DNA of 64,000 nt from Paucibacter sp. KCTC 42545 (GTDB lineage: Bacteria; Pseudomonadota; Gammaproteobacteria; Burkholderiales; Burkholderiaceae_C). This document shows positions 42,029 to 49,871 of the stretch, in pieces. Numbering within the stretch: the stretch's first letter is position 1; each line of letters begins with the position of its first letter. The translations under genes and the position numbers were made by a program. The stretch lies in the NCBI RefSeq assembly GCF_001477625.1, contig NZ_CP013692.1:3720001-3784000 (forward strand), given 5' to 3'. The notes under the pieces are model-generated. The model worked only from the letters and a program-made list of their open reading frames with translations, did not search any database and was not told the DNA's origin.

Positions 42029-44140
42029 ATGAGCATGCACGCGGAACTACCCGACCAAGCCTGGCTGCAATTCGCAGCCCACCAGGTCTGGCTCATGGAC
42101 GCCGACTTGCGCCCCCTGTTCGGCAACCCTCATTTGCTGAGCTATCTGGGCCTGGATCAAACCGAATTGCAGCGCCTGCGCTGGCCCGAGTTGCTGCTGC
42201 CCGATGAGCGGGCCGAGTTCGAGAAGCGCTGGGCCGCCGCGCAGAGCAGCGGCGAATGGGTGATGGACTACCGCCTGCGCGCGGCCGACGGCAGCCTGCG
42301 CTGGCAGCTGGCGCAAGCCCGGGCCCTGCCCGACGGCCGTTGGCTGGGCAGCCACACCGACATCAACGAACGCAAAAACGCCGAGACCCGGCTGCGCGAG
42401 TCCGACGATTTGTGGAAGCTGGCCCTCGAGAGCAATGGCGACGGTGTGTGGGACTGGTATGTGCAGACCGGCGTGGAGACTTACTCGCCGCGCTATCTGC
42501 AGATGTACGGCTATGGCGAAGACGAGATCCAGCCCAGCCCGGCCGAGTTCGACGCCCGCACCCACCCGGACGATGTGGCGCAGATGACCGCCGACCGCGA
42601 AGCGCATTTCAGCGGCGCCGAACCGCTCTACAGCAATGAGCACCGCGTGCTGTGCAAAGACGGCAGCTGGAAGTGGATTCTCAGCCGCGGCATGGTGATC
42701 AGCCGCGACGAAGAAGGCCGGCCCCTGCGCATGGTGGGCACCCACACGGACATCACCACGCGGCGTTCGAACGAAGCCTTGATTTGGCAGCAAGCGCACT
42801 TCGATGCCCTGACCGGCCTGCCCAACCGCAGCCTGCTGCGCGACCGGCTGGAGCAAGCCAAGCTACGCGCCCAGCGCAGCGGCCTGTCGGTGGCCGTGCT
42901 CTTCATCGACCTCGACCAGTTCAAAGAGGTCAACGACATGCTGGGCCACGCCATGGGCGACCTGCTGCTGATACAGGCCGCCGGCCGCATCCGGCAGGCC
43001 TGCGAGGGCCTGCCCAGCACCGTGGCACGCATGGGTGGCGACGAGTTCACGGTGCTGCTGGAAGATGTGAGCGCACCCGCGCAAGCGGAAGCCCTGGCCC
43101 AGCAAATCCTGCAAAGCCTGTCCACCTCCTTCGAATTGCAAGGCGAGCGGGTCTTTGTCTCGGCCAGCATCGGCCTGAGCCTTTACCCGAGCGATGGCGA
43201 GCAGGCCGAGACGCTGTTCAAACATGCCGATCAGGCGCTCTACCTCGCCAAGGGCGCGGGCCGCAACTGCCAGCGCCGCTTCACGCCCGAACTGCAGGCC
43301 GCCGCCCTGGCGCGCGCGCGGCTCAGCAATGATTTGCACGACGCCATGGCGGGCCAGCAGTTCAGCTTGGTCTACCAACCCATCATCCGCCTCAGCGACG
43401 GCCGCATCTGCAAGGCCGAGGCCCTGCTGCGCTGGCAACACCCGACGCGCGGCATGCTTGGCCCGGCCGAGTTTGTGCCGCTGGCCGAGGCCAGTGGCCT
43501 GATCATCGAAATTGGCGAGTGGGTGTTCGAGCAAGTGGCCGCGCAGGCCAAGTGCTGGCGCGAGAGCATCGCGCCGCATCTGCAGCTTTGCCTGAACAAG
43601 TCGCCGGTGCAGTTCCGCGTCGCTGATGCGCGTGAGATTGTTGCAACGGGCCAGGCAGGCCAAACGGGCAAAGCCAGCGCCACCGCGCCGGATTGGCCCG
43701 CTCGCCTGCGCGAGCTGGGCCTGCCCGGCCAGGCCCTGGCGGTCGAAATCACCGAAGGCCTGCTGCTGGAAGCCGATTCAGCCGTCACCGAGCGCCTGAG
43801 CGCGCTGCGCATGGCCGGCATGCAAATTTCACTGGACGACTTCGGCACTGGCTTCAGCTCCCTGTCTTATCTACAAAGCCTGGCCATCGATGTGCTCAAG
43901 ATCGACCGCAGCTTTGTGCAAGATCTGCGGCCCGGCAGCAAGAACCTGGCCTTGTGCAAAGCCATCATCACGATGGCCCAGGCGCTGGACATGCAAGTGG
44001 TGGCCGAGGGCGTGGAAACGGTCGAACAACGCGAACTGCTGCGTGCAGCGGGTTGCGACTTTGTGCAGGGCTATTTGATCTCGCGCCCGGTATCCGCCGA
44101 AGAGTTTGAACGCATGCTGCGAGAAGACGGCAAGACCTGA
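42029..44140 (+). CDS. PAS-PAS-GGDEF-EAL bifunctional c-di-GMP protein
   Basis: 703 residues, predicted cytoplasmic. Two PAS/PAC domains (about 10-120 and 127-248, the second with NGDGVWDWYVQTGVETYSPR) precede a GGDEF domain with an intact active motif GGDEF at 336-340 and FIDLDQFKEVND, but without a clear RxxD inhibitory site. The EAL domain has EALLRW (464-466), EITEGLLL, SLDDFGTGFSSLSYLQ, LKIDRSFVQDL and AEGVET, all consistent with activity. It could both make and break c-di-GMP, with the PAS domains setting the balance. Stands alone; 288 bases separate it from the divergent HU gene. Confidence 0.93.
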   Translation: MSMHAELPDQAWLQFAAHQVWLMDADLRPLFGNPHLLSYLGLDQTELQRLRWPELLLPDERAEFEKRWAAAQSSGEWVMDYRLRAADGSLRWQLAQARALPDGRWLGSHTDINERKNAETRLRESDDLWKLALESNGDGVWDWYVQTGVETYSPRYLQMYGYGEDEIQPSPAEFDARTHPDDVAQMTADREAHFSGAEPLYSNEHRVLCKDGSWKWILSRGMVISRDEEGRPLRMVGTHTDITTRRSNEALIWQQAHFDALTGLPNRSLLRDRLEQAKLRAQRSGLSVAVLFIDLDQFKEVNDMLGHAMGDLLLIQAAGRIRQACEGLPSTVARMGGDEFTVLLEDVSAPAQAEALAQQILQSLSTSFELQGERVFVSASIGLSLYPSDGEQAETLFKHADQALYLAKGAGRNCQRRFTPELQAAALARARLSNDLHDAMAGQQFSLVYQPIIRLSDGRICKAEALLRWQHPTRGMLGPAEFVPLAEASGLIIEIGEWVFEQVAAQAKCWRESIAPHLQLCLNKSPVQFRVADAREIVATGQAGQTGKASATAPDWPARLRELGLPGQALAVEITEGLLLEADSAVTERLSALRMAGMQISLDDFGTGFSSLSYLQSLAIDVLKIDRSFVQDLRPGSKNLALCKAIITMAQALDMQVVAEGVETVEQRELLRAAGCDFVQGYLISRPVSAEEFERMLREDGKT

Positions 44141-44210
44141 CCCCCACGACGCGTTCGCACAAGCTGATTGCATAACGCGTTCACGCAAACCGTTTGCATA
44201 AACAGTTTCG

Positions 44211-44247
44211 GAAAAACGCAAAGGGCCAGCACTTGCGTGCTGGCCCT
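44211..44247 (-). terminator. Terminator of the tRNA-Leu transcript
   Basis: 11-bp stem AGGGCCAGCAC/GTGCTGGCCCT (44222-44232 with 44237-44247) lying 8 bases past the tRNA 3' end on the minus strand and followed by GCGTTTTT. It may also stop transcripts from the GGDEF-EAL gene. Confidence 0.85.
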
Positions 44248-44254
44248 CATTGTT

Positions 44255-44339
<85 letters not shown>

Positions 44340-44435
44340 TTTTTCTTCATTGCTGCTGACTTGTTGTCTGCAGCGAAGAGGCCGAACTATAGCATTAATT
44401 TTTTGGTCTTGGCAAGACTTTCTAACTTTTCTATC

Positions 44436-45938
44436 TCAGAAGTCGAATTTAACGCCTTGGGCCAGGGGCAGTGCACCGGAGTAATTAATCGTATTGGTGG
44501 CGCGGCGCATATAGGCGCGCCAAGCATCAGAGCCCGATTCACGGCCACCGCCGGTTTCTTTTTCACCCCCGAATGCGCCGCCGATCTCAGCGCCCGAGGT
44601 GCCGATATTGACGTTGGCAATGCCGCAGTCCGAGCCGCTGGTCGAGAGGAAGAGTTCCGCCTCGCGCAAGTCATTGGTGAAGATGGCCGAGGACAGGCCT
44701 TGCGGCACCTCGTTCTGCAGCGCGATGGCTTCGGTCAGCGTCTCGTACTTCAGGGTGTAGAGGATGGGCGCGAAGGTCTCATGCTTGACCACCGCCGTTT
44801 GCGCGGGCATGCGCACCAAGGCCGGCGTGGCGTACCAAGCCTGCGGATAAACATCGGCCAGAGCGCGCTCACCACCGCTGACCACACCGCCCTGCTCGCG
44901 CGCTTGGGCCAGCGCCTTTTGCATCGCATCGAAGGCGGCTTGGTCGATCAGCGGGCCGATCAGATTGCCAGCTTCCAGCGGGCTGCCGATGGCCAGCGTC
45001 GCGCGCGCACGGTCCAGGCGCGCCACCAGTTCGTCGTGAATGCTGGCGTGAATGATGACGCGGCGGGTGGTGGTGCAGCGTTGACCGGCCGTGCCGTAGG
45101 CGCCGAACAGAATGCCGCGCACCGCCAGCTCCAGGTCGGCCGAAGGGCTAACGATGATGGCGTTATTGCCGCCCAGCTCCAGCAAGCAGCGGCCAAAGCG
45201 CGCCGCCACCTTGGGGCCTACCGCACGGCCCATGCGGGTCGAACCGGTGGCCGACACCAGGGCCACGTGAGGATCGTCCACCAGGGCCTCGCCCACGGCA
45301 GCGCCGCCGTTGAGCACCTGGGACAAATGCGCCGGCGCGCCGTCAAAGCGAGCCAGGGCCTTGTCGAACAAGGCTTGCGTGGCCAGTGCCGTCAAAGGCG
45401 TTTTCTCCGAGGGCTTCCACACGCAGGCATTGCCGCACACCAGGGCCAGGGCCGAATTCCAGGCCCACACGGCCACGGGGAAGTTGAAGGCCGAGATGAT
45501 GCCCACCACGCCCAGCGGCAGCCATTGCTCCATCATGCGGTGACCAGGGCGCTCGGAGGCGATGGTCAGGCCGTGCAGCTGGCGCGACAGGCCGACGGCG
45601 AAGTCGCAGATGTCGATCATCTCCTGCACCTCGCCCTCGCCCTCGCTGGTGACCTTGCCGGCCTCCAGCGACACCAGGCGGGCCAGGGCCGCCTTGTGCA
45701 AGCGCAGCTCCTCGCCGAACAAGCGCACCAGCTCGCCACGGCGCGGCGCCGGCACCACGCGCCAGGCCAAAAAGGCGCTGTGGGCACGCGCCACGGCTAC
45801 GCGCATCTCGTCGGCCGAGGCCTCATGCACCGCGCCGATGGCCGCGCCGTCGATGGGTGAGCGCACGGCCAGCGTGCCGCCGGTGAAGGCGCTGTCGGCC
45901 AGGCCCAGGGAGTTCAGAAGGGTTTTGATTTCGTTCAT
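44436..45938 (-). CDS. amaB: Alpha-aminoadipate semialdehyde / piperideine-6-carboxylate dehydrogenase
   Basis: 500 residues, ALDH7 (antiquitin) type. Key blocks: GEVQEMIDICDFAVGLSRQL, GLTIASERPGHRMMEQW, GVVGIISAFNFPVAVWAWNS, ELGGNNAIIV with the general base Glu, and AYGTAGQRCTTTRR with the catalytic Cys. The motif set is characteristic of L-aminoadipate-semialdehyde dehydrogenase (AmaB) in lysine catabolism, which oxidises the semialdehyde to alpha-aminoadipate with NAD. The saccharopine dehydrogenase-like gene immediately upstream (58 bases) and the divergent Lrp-type regulator support this pathway. Confidence 0.93.
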   Translation of the reverse strand: MNEIKTLLNSLGLADSAFTGGTLAVRSPIDGAAIGAVHEASADEMRVAVARAHSAFLAWRVVPAPRRGELVRLFGEELRLHKAALARLVSLEAGKVTSEGEGEVQEMIDICDFAVGLSRQLHGLTIASERPGHRMMEQWLPLGVVGIISAFNFPVAVWAWNSALALVCGNACVWKPSEKTPLTALATQALFDKALARFDGAPAHLSQVLNGGAAVGEALVDDPHVALVSATGSTRMGRAVGPKVAARFGRCLLELGGNNAIIVSPSADLELAVRGILFGAYGTAGQRCTTTRRVIIHASIHDELVARLDRARATLAIGSPLEAGNLIGPLIDQAAFDAMQKALAQAREQGGVVSGGERALADVYPQAWYATPALVRMPAQTAVVKHETFAPILYTLKYETLTEAIALQNEVPQGLSSAIFTNDLREAELFLSTSGSDCGIANVNIGTSGAEIGGAFGGEKETGGGRESGSDAWRAYMRRATNTINYSGALPLAQGVKFDF

Positions 45939-45996
45939 GAGGGGATTCTCAGGTTTTTTCTGCCGCCGGGTTCAGCCCAAGCAATCAATCGAACGA

Positions 45997-47091
45997 TCAG
46001 CCAATCGACTCGACCTGACGCGACTGCTGATAGGCCTTGCCGAAGCGGTTGGCCAGGAAGTCGGGCAGCGCCACCTGCTCTTGGCGGATGAAGCCGGAGG
46101 CGGGCAATTTGCCCTCGCGGAACAAGTCCACCGCCGCGCAGATGCCGGCGGCCGTCGTGATCTGAATGGCGGACAGGGGCGCGGCACCATCTCGCTCGGC
46201 AAAGATCTTGCGCGCAAACACCTCTTGCACCAGGGCGCCGCCACGCATGCCTGACACGGTCACGAAGACCAGCACCACGTCTTGCATGGTGGCCGGCATG
46301 CTCTTGCGCATGATGTTCTTCAGCGTCTCCTGATCATTTTTGAGCTGCAGATCGTCCAGCAGCATTTGCATCAAATCGCGATGGCCGGGATAGCGCACGG
46401 TTTTGTAATCGAGGTTGCGCACCCGCCCTTGCAGGGTCTCGCACAAAGTGCCCAGGCCGCCCGAGGTATTGAAGGCTTCGTACTCGGTGCCGTCGAGCGA
46501 GAAATGCTCCAAGCCTTCGAGCGGCAGCGCGGCAATCAGCTCGCCGTCGTGGATCGATTCACAGGGGTGGCAGTACTCGTTGATCAGCCCGTCAACGCTC
46601 CACGTTAGGTTGTACTTCAGCGCATTGGTCGGGAAGGCCGGCAGCGCGCCGACGCGCATCTTCACATCCTGCAGCGTGTCGAAACTCTTGGCCAAATGAT
46701 GGGCGACGATGCCGATGAAACCGGGTGCCAGGCCGCACTGCGGCATGAAGGCGGTGCGGGCGCCTTCGGCGATGCGTTTGATTTCCTTGGTGGCCGCCAC
46801 GTCCTCGGTCAGGTCGAAATAGTGGCAGCCGGCTTCGAGCGCCAAATGGGCGGCGGTGATGGCAAGGTGGTAGGGCAAGGCATTGACCACCGTATCCTGA
46901 CCCCGCAAAGCCACCGCCAACGCGACCTTGTCCTCGGTATCCACCGCCCGGGTGGCAATGCCCTCGGCTTGCAGCTTGGCCAGGGCTTGGGCGTTCTTGT
47001 CGATCACCGTCACTTGATAGTCACCACTGGCGTGCAGCAGGCGGGCGATGGTTTGGCCGATGTGTCCGGCGCCGAGCAGAGCGACTTTCAT
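45997..47091 (-). CDS. Saccharopine dehydrogenase-like protein
   Basis: 364 residues. N-terminal Rossmann motif VALLGAGHIGQTIARLL, then DTVVNALPYHLAITAAHLAL and GCHYFDLTEDV, MPQCGLAPGFIGIVAHHLA, and a C-terminal substrate domain. This is the saccharopine reductase/dehydrogenase (LYS9-like) family. In bacterial lysine catabolism such enzymes split saccharopine into glutamate and aminoadipate semialdehyde, the substrate of the next gene product. No lysine-ketoglutarate reductase is in the window. AGGAG precedes the ATG at 47091. First gene of the operon, divergent from the Lrp-type regulator. Confidence 0.9.
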   Translation of the reverse strand: MKVALLGAGHIGQTIARLLHASGDYQVTVIDKNAQALAKLQAEGIATRAVDTEDKVALAVALRGQDTVVNALPYHLAITAAHLALEAGCHYFDLTEDVAATKEIKRIAEGARTAFMPQCGLAPGFIGIVAHHLAKSFDTLQDVKMRVGALPAFPTNALKYNLTWSVDGLINEYCHPCESIHDGELIAALPLEGLEHFSLDGTEYEAFNTSGGLGTLCETLQGRVRNLDYKTVRYPGHRDLMQMLLDDLQLKNDQETLKNIMRKSMPATMQDVVLVFVTVSGMRGGALVQEVFARKIFAERDGAAPLSAIQITTAAGICAAVDLFREGKLPASGFIRQEQVALPDFLANRFGKAYQQSRQVESIG

Positions 47092-47150
47092 AGGGATCTC
47101 CTGAGGATTGAGGCGGATGGGCCTAAGGCTTGTTTCGCCGCAGTCTAGGG

Positions 47151-47225
47151 ATGAGTCCGGACGAAAGAAAGCATGAGTTCGACGAATAATCGGGTGAATT
47201 CGTCGTTTCGACGAAGCACTTCGTC
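47151..47225. promoter_or_regulatory. Overlapping palindromes, putative Lrp-type operator array
   Basis: In the gap between the saccharopine dehydrogenase-like gene and the Lrp gene: direct repeats ATGAGTCCGGACGAA (47151) and ATGAGTTCGACGAA (47173); inverted repeat CGACGAAT/ATTCGTCG (47180-47205); TTCGTCGTTTCGACGAA (47199-47215, a 7-bp palindrome with 3-base centre); and GACGAAGCACTTCGTC (47210-47225). The shared unit is TTCGWCGAA-like, repeated about every 11-22 bases, as expected for Lrp/AsnC octamers wrapping DNA. Confidence 0.7.
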
Positions 47226-47250
47226 ACATCGAATCAAGCAAGGGTTTGTC

Positions 47251-47769
47251 ATGAATAGCCCCTCACAGCCTCCCTCCGTCGCCAACTCACCTGCCAGCTC
47301 GACCCCAGCCGGCCCGGCATCCGTGCCGAGCAGCCTCGACGCGCTGGACCGTCAACTCATCACCCAATTGCAGGCCAATGCGCGCGCCAGCACCGCCGAA
47401 CTGGCACGCAAGCTGAGCGTGGCGCGCACCACGGTGGTGGCCCGCCTGGCCCGTTTGGAGGGCAATGGCACCATCGTGGGTTACACCGCGCGCCTCGGCG
47501 CCGACGCAGCCGACCGCGGCGTGCAGGCTTTTGTGGGCATCACCGTGCAGCCCAAGGCCGGGCGCGAGGTGGTCAAGCGCCTGAGCCAATTGCCCGAGTT
47601 GCGCCAGCTCGCCTCGGTCAGCGGTGAGTTCGACTACATGGCCCTGCTGCGCGCGGACTCCACCATGCGACTGGATGCGCTGCTGGACGAAATCGGTGAG
47701 ATCGACGGCGTGATCAAGACCACCAGTTCGGTGGTGCTGGCCCTGCGCGTGGACCGCAGCAGCGGCTGA
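47251..47769 (+). CDS. Lrp/AsnC-family transcriptional regulator
   Basis: 172 residues from the ATG at 47251, which follows AAGGG; an in-frame ATG at 47173 lies inside the palindrome array and is unlikely. After a Ser/Pro-rich leader (about 28 residues), a helix-turn-helix (LDALDRQLITQLQANARAST, ELARKLSVARTTVVARLARL) is followed by the RAM effector domain (AFVGITVQPKAGREVVKRLS, ASVSGEFDYMALLRADS). Probably controls the divergent aminoadipate genes in response to lysine or a related amino acid, and itself. Confidence 0.93.
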   Translation: MNSPSQPPSVANSPASSTPAGPASVPSSLDALDRQLITQLQANARASTAELARKLSVARTTVVARLARLEGNGTIVGYTARLGADAADRGVQAFVGITVQPKAGREVVKRLSQLPELRQLASVSGEFDYMALLRADSTMRLDALLDEIGEIDGVIKTTSSVVLALRVDRSSG

Positions 47770-47813
47770 AAAAGCAGCCCGCACAAGCGGCATTGCACGG
47801 CGCCGACGCCAGC

Positions 47814-47828
47814 TGGCACGCGGCTTGC
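47814..47828 (+). promoter_or_regulatory. Sigma-54 (RpoN) -24/-12 promoter
   Basis: CTGGCACGCGGCTTGCAT (47813-47830): TGGCACG at 47814-47820 and TTGC at 47825-47828, GG and GC ten bases apart. It differs from the element at 11114 in a single base over the shared 17 bases. Predicted transcript start near 47840, 35 bases before the small membrane protein gene. Confidence 0.82.
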
Positions 47829-47874
47829 ATCGGTTTGCCACTTGTTTGTTGGACATCGCCCCGAGGAGGCCATC

Positions 47875-48090
47875 ATGAGAAGCGCCCAACTGAAAGACCG
47901 CCGTGCCGCCACCCAGCAACTGATCCCGCCGCGTGGCGCTTGGCGAGACGCGGCCGCGCAACCCGCACACACGCAGCGCGGCAAGAGCCATGCTTTGATT
48001 GCGCTGAAGTGTGCCGGCTTGGTCTTGGCGAGTTGGGGCCTGGTCTATCCCGGACTGATGTGGGGTTTGAACAGCTTGATGCCGAACTGA
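47875..48090 (+). CDS. Small membrane protein, unknown function (71 aa)
   Basis: 71 residues with a basic, Arg/Gln-rich N-terminal half (MRSAQLKDRRAATQQLIPPR, residues 1-45 in all) and one hydrophobic C-terminal segment (ALIALKCAGLVLASWGLVYPG, about 48-66). A strong ribosome binding site GAGGAGG lies 7 bases before the ATG, and a near-consensus sigma-54 promoter lies upstream, so the gene is well supported in spite of its length. Predicted single-pass inner-membrane protein. I do not recognise the family. It is followed by the FMN riboswitch of ribH. Confidence 0.75.
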   Translation: MRSAQLKDRRAATQQLIPPRGAWRDAAAQPAHTQRGKSHALIALKCAGLVLASWGLVYPGLMWGLNSLMPN

Positions 48091-48144
48091 AGGGCCAAGC
48101 ACCACCCCAACTGCTTCGGCTTCCTGCCCTACTAGAATCGCCGC

Positions 48145-48166
48145 GCCAGGCCCCCATGGGCCTGGC
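48145..48166. terminator. Hairpin before the riboswitch
   Basis: 9-bp stem GCCAGGCCC/GGGCCTGGC with a 4-base loop. No T-run follows; it could stop or stabilise the upstream small-protein transcript, or be part of the riboswitch leader. Confidence 0.4.
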
Positions 48167-48171
48167 AGCGT

Positions 48172-48318
48172 TCTCAGGGCGGGGTGGAATTCCCCACCGG
48201 CGGTATCCGTGTTCTGCACGGGAGCCCGCGAGCGCCCGCAGCTGGCTTCGGCTGTCTGCGGGGTCAGCAGATCTGGTGCGATGCCAGAGCCGACGGTCAT
48301 AGTCCGGATGAAAGAGAA
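48172..48318 (+). ncRNA. FMN riboswitch (RFN element)
   Basis: Shows the conserved RFN blocks in order: TCAGGGCGGGGTGGAATTCC, CCACCGGCGGTAT, AGCCCGCGAGCG, GGTCAGCAGATCTGGTG, GATGCCAGAGCCGACGGTCA and TAGTCCGGATGAAAGAGA. The aptamer binds flavin mononucleotide and usually lowers expression of riboflavin genes. The gene it controls here is ribH alone. Downstream hairpin 48330-48359 has no T-run, which favours control of translation rather than termination. Confidence 0.96.
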
Positions 48319-48329
48319 ACGCGTGGTGT

Positions 48330-48359
48330 CGGCGCCAGCTTCCGCGGAGGCTGGCGCCG
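48330..48359 (+). promoter_or_regulatory. Hairpin in the riboswitch expression platform
   Basis: 10-bp stem CGGCGCCAGC/GCTGGCGCCG with a 10-base loop holding TTCCGCGGAG. It lies between the aptamer and the ribH ribosome binding site. The same CTTCCGCGGAG core occurs in the hairpin at 20168-20189. Confidence 0.5.
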
Positions 48360-48410
48360 CGCTTGCGTGCCTGCGCCCTGATTCTGGCAACCATCCTATT
48401 GAGGACCACC

Positions 48411-48968
48411 ATGAATCAGACCCAAGGACTGAAGCAATCCCAACTCGCCACCCCAGGCTCGGCACCGCCTGCCGGCCGCGCCCACCAGGGCAAACGCCTG
48501 GCCATCATCAGCGCCAGCTGGCACAAAGGCATCGTCAGCTGCGCCACCGAAGCCTTCAAGGCCGAGTGCCGACGGCGCGGAAAATGCGCCGACGAGATCG
48601 ACCACTTCGAGGTGCCGGGGGCGTTTGAAATCCCGCTGCATGCCAAACGCCTGGCGCTGAGCGGCCGGTACGAGGCCATCGTGGCCTGCGCCCTGGTCGT
48701 CAACGGCGGCATCTACCGGCATGAGTTCGTGGCCGGCGCCGTCATCGACGGCCTGATGCGCGTGCAACTGGACTGCGATGTGCCGGTGTTCTCCGCCGTG
48801 CTGACGCCGCACGACTTTCACGAACATGAGGTGCACCAGCAGTTCTTCCGCCAGCACTTTGTCGAAAAAGGCCGCGAGCTGGCCCAGGCCTGCCTGGACA
48901 CCGTGAGCAGCTTGGCGCGTCTGGAGCACTTGCAACACCAACCCATCGGCGAGCTTGAGCTTGCCTAA
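48411..48968 (+). CDS. ribH: 6,7-dimethyl-8-ribityllumazine synthase
   Basis: 185 residues. GKRLAIISASWHKGIVSCAT, DHFEVPGAFEIPLHAKRLA and ALVVNGGIYRHEFVAGAVID are the substrate-binding blocks, with the catalytic His in the last. It condenses a ribityl-aminouracil with a four-carbon phosphate to give lumazine, the penultimate step of riboflavin synthesis. The Trp-His-Lys after the ISAS motif is like type II (RibH2) decameric synthases of Brucella and Mesorhizobium, which likewise stand alone behind an FMN riboswitch. TGAGGA precedes the ATG; an upstream frame to 48363 lies in the leader. Confidence 0.93.
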   Translation: MNQTQGLKQSQLATPGSAPPAGRAHQGKRLAIISASWHKGIVSCATEAFKAECRRRGKCADEIDHFEVPGAFEIPLHAKRLALSGRYEAIVACALVVNGGIYRHEFVAGAVIDGLMRVQLDCDVPVFSAVLTPHDFHEHEVHQQFFRQHFVEKGRELAQACLDTVSSLARLEHLQHQPIGELELA

Positions 48969-48994
48969 GCGAGCGGCGCGTCGCTAGTGACGCG

Positions 48995-49024
48995 GCAGAC
49001 GGCGCGGCGCGCTGTGCCGTCTGC
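48995..49024. terminator. Hairpin downstream of ribH
   Basis: 9-bp stem GCAGACGGC/GCCGTCTGC with a 12-base GC-rich loop, 27 bases after the ribH stop. No T-run follows, so a terminator role is uncertain. Confidence 0.45.
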
Positions 49025-49139
49025 CAAGCCCATTGCGCGCTCATGGGCCCGGCCGCGGGCTCAGCCATCCGCCGTGACCTTCAGCGCCGCCACGCCAGCC
49101 CGCTACCATCGGGCTCATCCGAACACCCTAGCCCGCACC

Positions 49140-49802
49140 ATGTCACTCGTCACGATTGAACTGAACCCCGCCAGCGCTCCGCGCGCCACCTTGATCGTCT
49201 TGCATGGCCTGGGCGCCGATGGCGCCGACTTCATCCAAATGTTCGACGCCCTTGATCTGGACGCCGTTGGCCCCGTGCGCTGCGTCATGCCGCGTGCGCC
49301 CGAACGGGCCGTCACCATCAACAACGGCTACCGCATGCGGGCCTGGTACGACATTGCCGGCAGCGATCTGCAGCGCCGCGAAGATGAAGCCGGCCTGCGC
49401 CTGTCCACCCAACAAATCCACGCCTTGCTGGACCGCGAGATCGCCAATGGCATGCCGGCCGAGCGCATCGTGCTGGCCGGCTTCTCGCAAGGCTGCGCCA
49501 TGACCCTGCTGGCCGGCCTGCGCTACCCGCAGCGCCTGGCCGGGCTGGTGGGCATGTCGGGTTATCTGCCGCTGGCCGAGGCCACCGCGGCGGAACGCCA
49601 CAGTGCCAATAACAACACCCCCATCTTCCTGGCCCACGGCACCCGCGACCCGGTGGTGGCCCTGGCCCGCGGCGCAGCGGCACGGGACAAGCTGCAGACC
49701 CTGGGCTATGCGCCGGAGTGGCATGAATACCCGATGGAACACTCGCTGTGCATGGAAGAGGTGCAAGACCTTAACCAGTGGTTGCTGCAAGTGCTGGCCT
49801 AA
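49140..49802 (+). CDS. Carboxylesterase / phospholipase (alpha/beta hydrolase)
   Basis: 220 residues, the usual size of the abhydrolase_2 family. LIVLHGLGADGADFIQMFD forms the oxyanion-hole region, the nucleophilic Ser is in LAGFSQGCAM, the Asp in AHGTRDPVV and the His in EYPMEHSLC. Members hydrolyse short-chain acyl esters and lysophospholipids in the cytoplasm. The ATG at 49140 gives the common MSLVTIEL-type start. It lies 171 bases after ribH and is probably a separate unit, with the LEA-type lipoprotein gene 69 bases downstream. Confidence 0.92.
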   Translation: MSLVTIELNPASAPRATLIVLHGLGADGADFIQMFDALDLDAVGPVRCVMPRAPERAVTINNGYRMRAWYDIAGSDLQRREDEAGLRLSTQQIHALLDREIANGMPAERIVLAGFSQGCAMTLLAGLRYPQRLAGLVGMSGYLPLAEATAAERHSANNNTPIFLAHGTRDPVVALARGAAARDKLQTLGYAPEWHEYPMEHSLCMEEVQDLNQWLLQVLA

Positions 49803-49871
49803 CTGGCCTGTGGGCCAGCCAAGCGCCTAACTGAAATTCAAGACGCATCCGACTCAAGAAGGAACCGCCGC

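Larger units (their letters stand above)
48091..48410. other. Intergenic leader of ribH
   Basis: 320 bases without a protein gene. It contains a 9-bp hairpin at 48145-48166, the FMN aptamer at 48172-48318, and a 10-bp hairpin at 48330-48359 before the ribH ribosome binding site. Confidence 0.8.

Noticed and set aside
48184..48381. ORF across the FMN riboswitch
   Set aside because: Falls on conserved RNA structure; no coding character.
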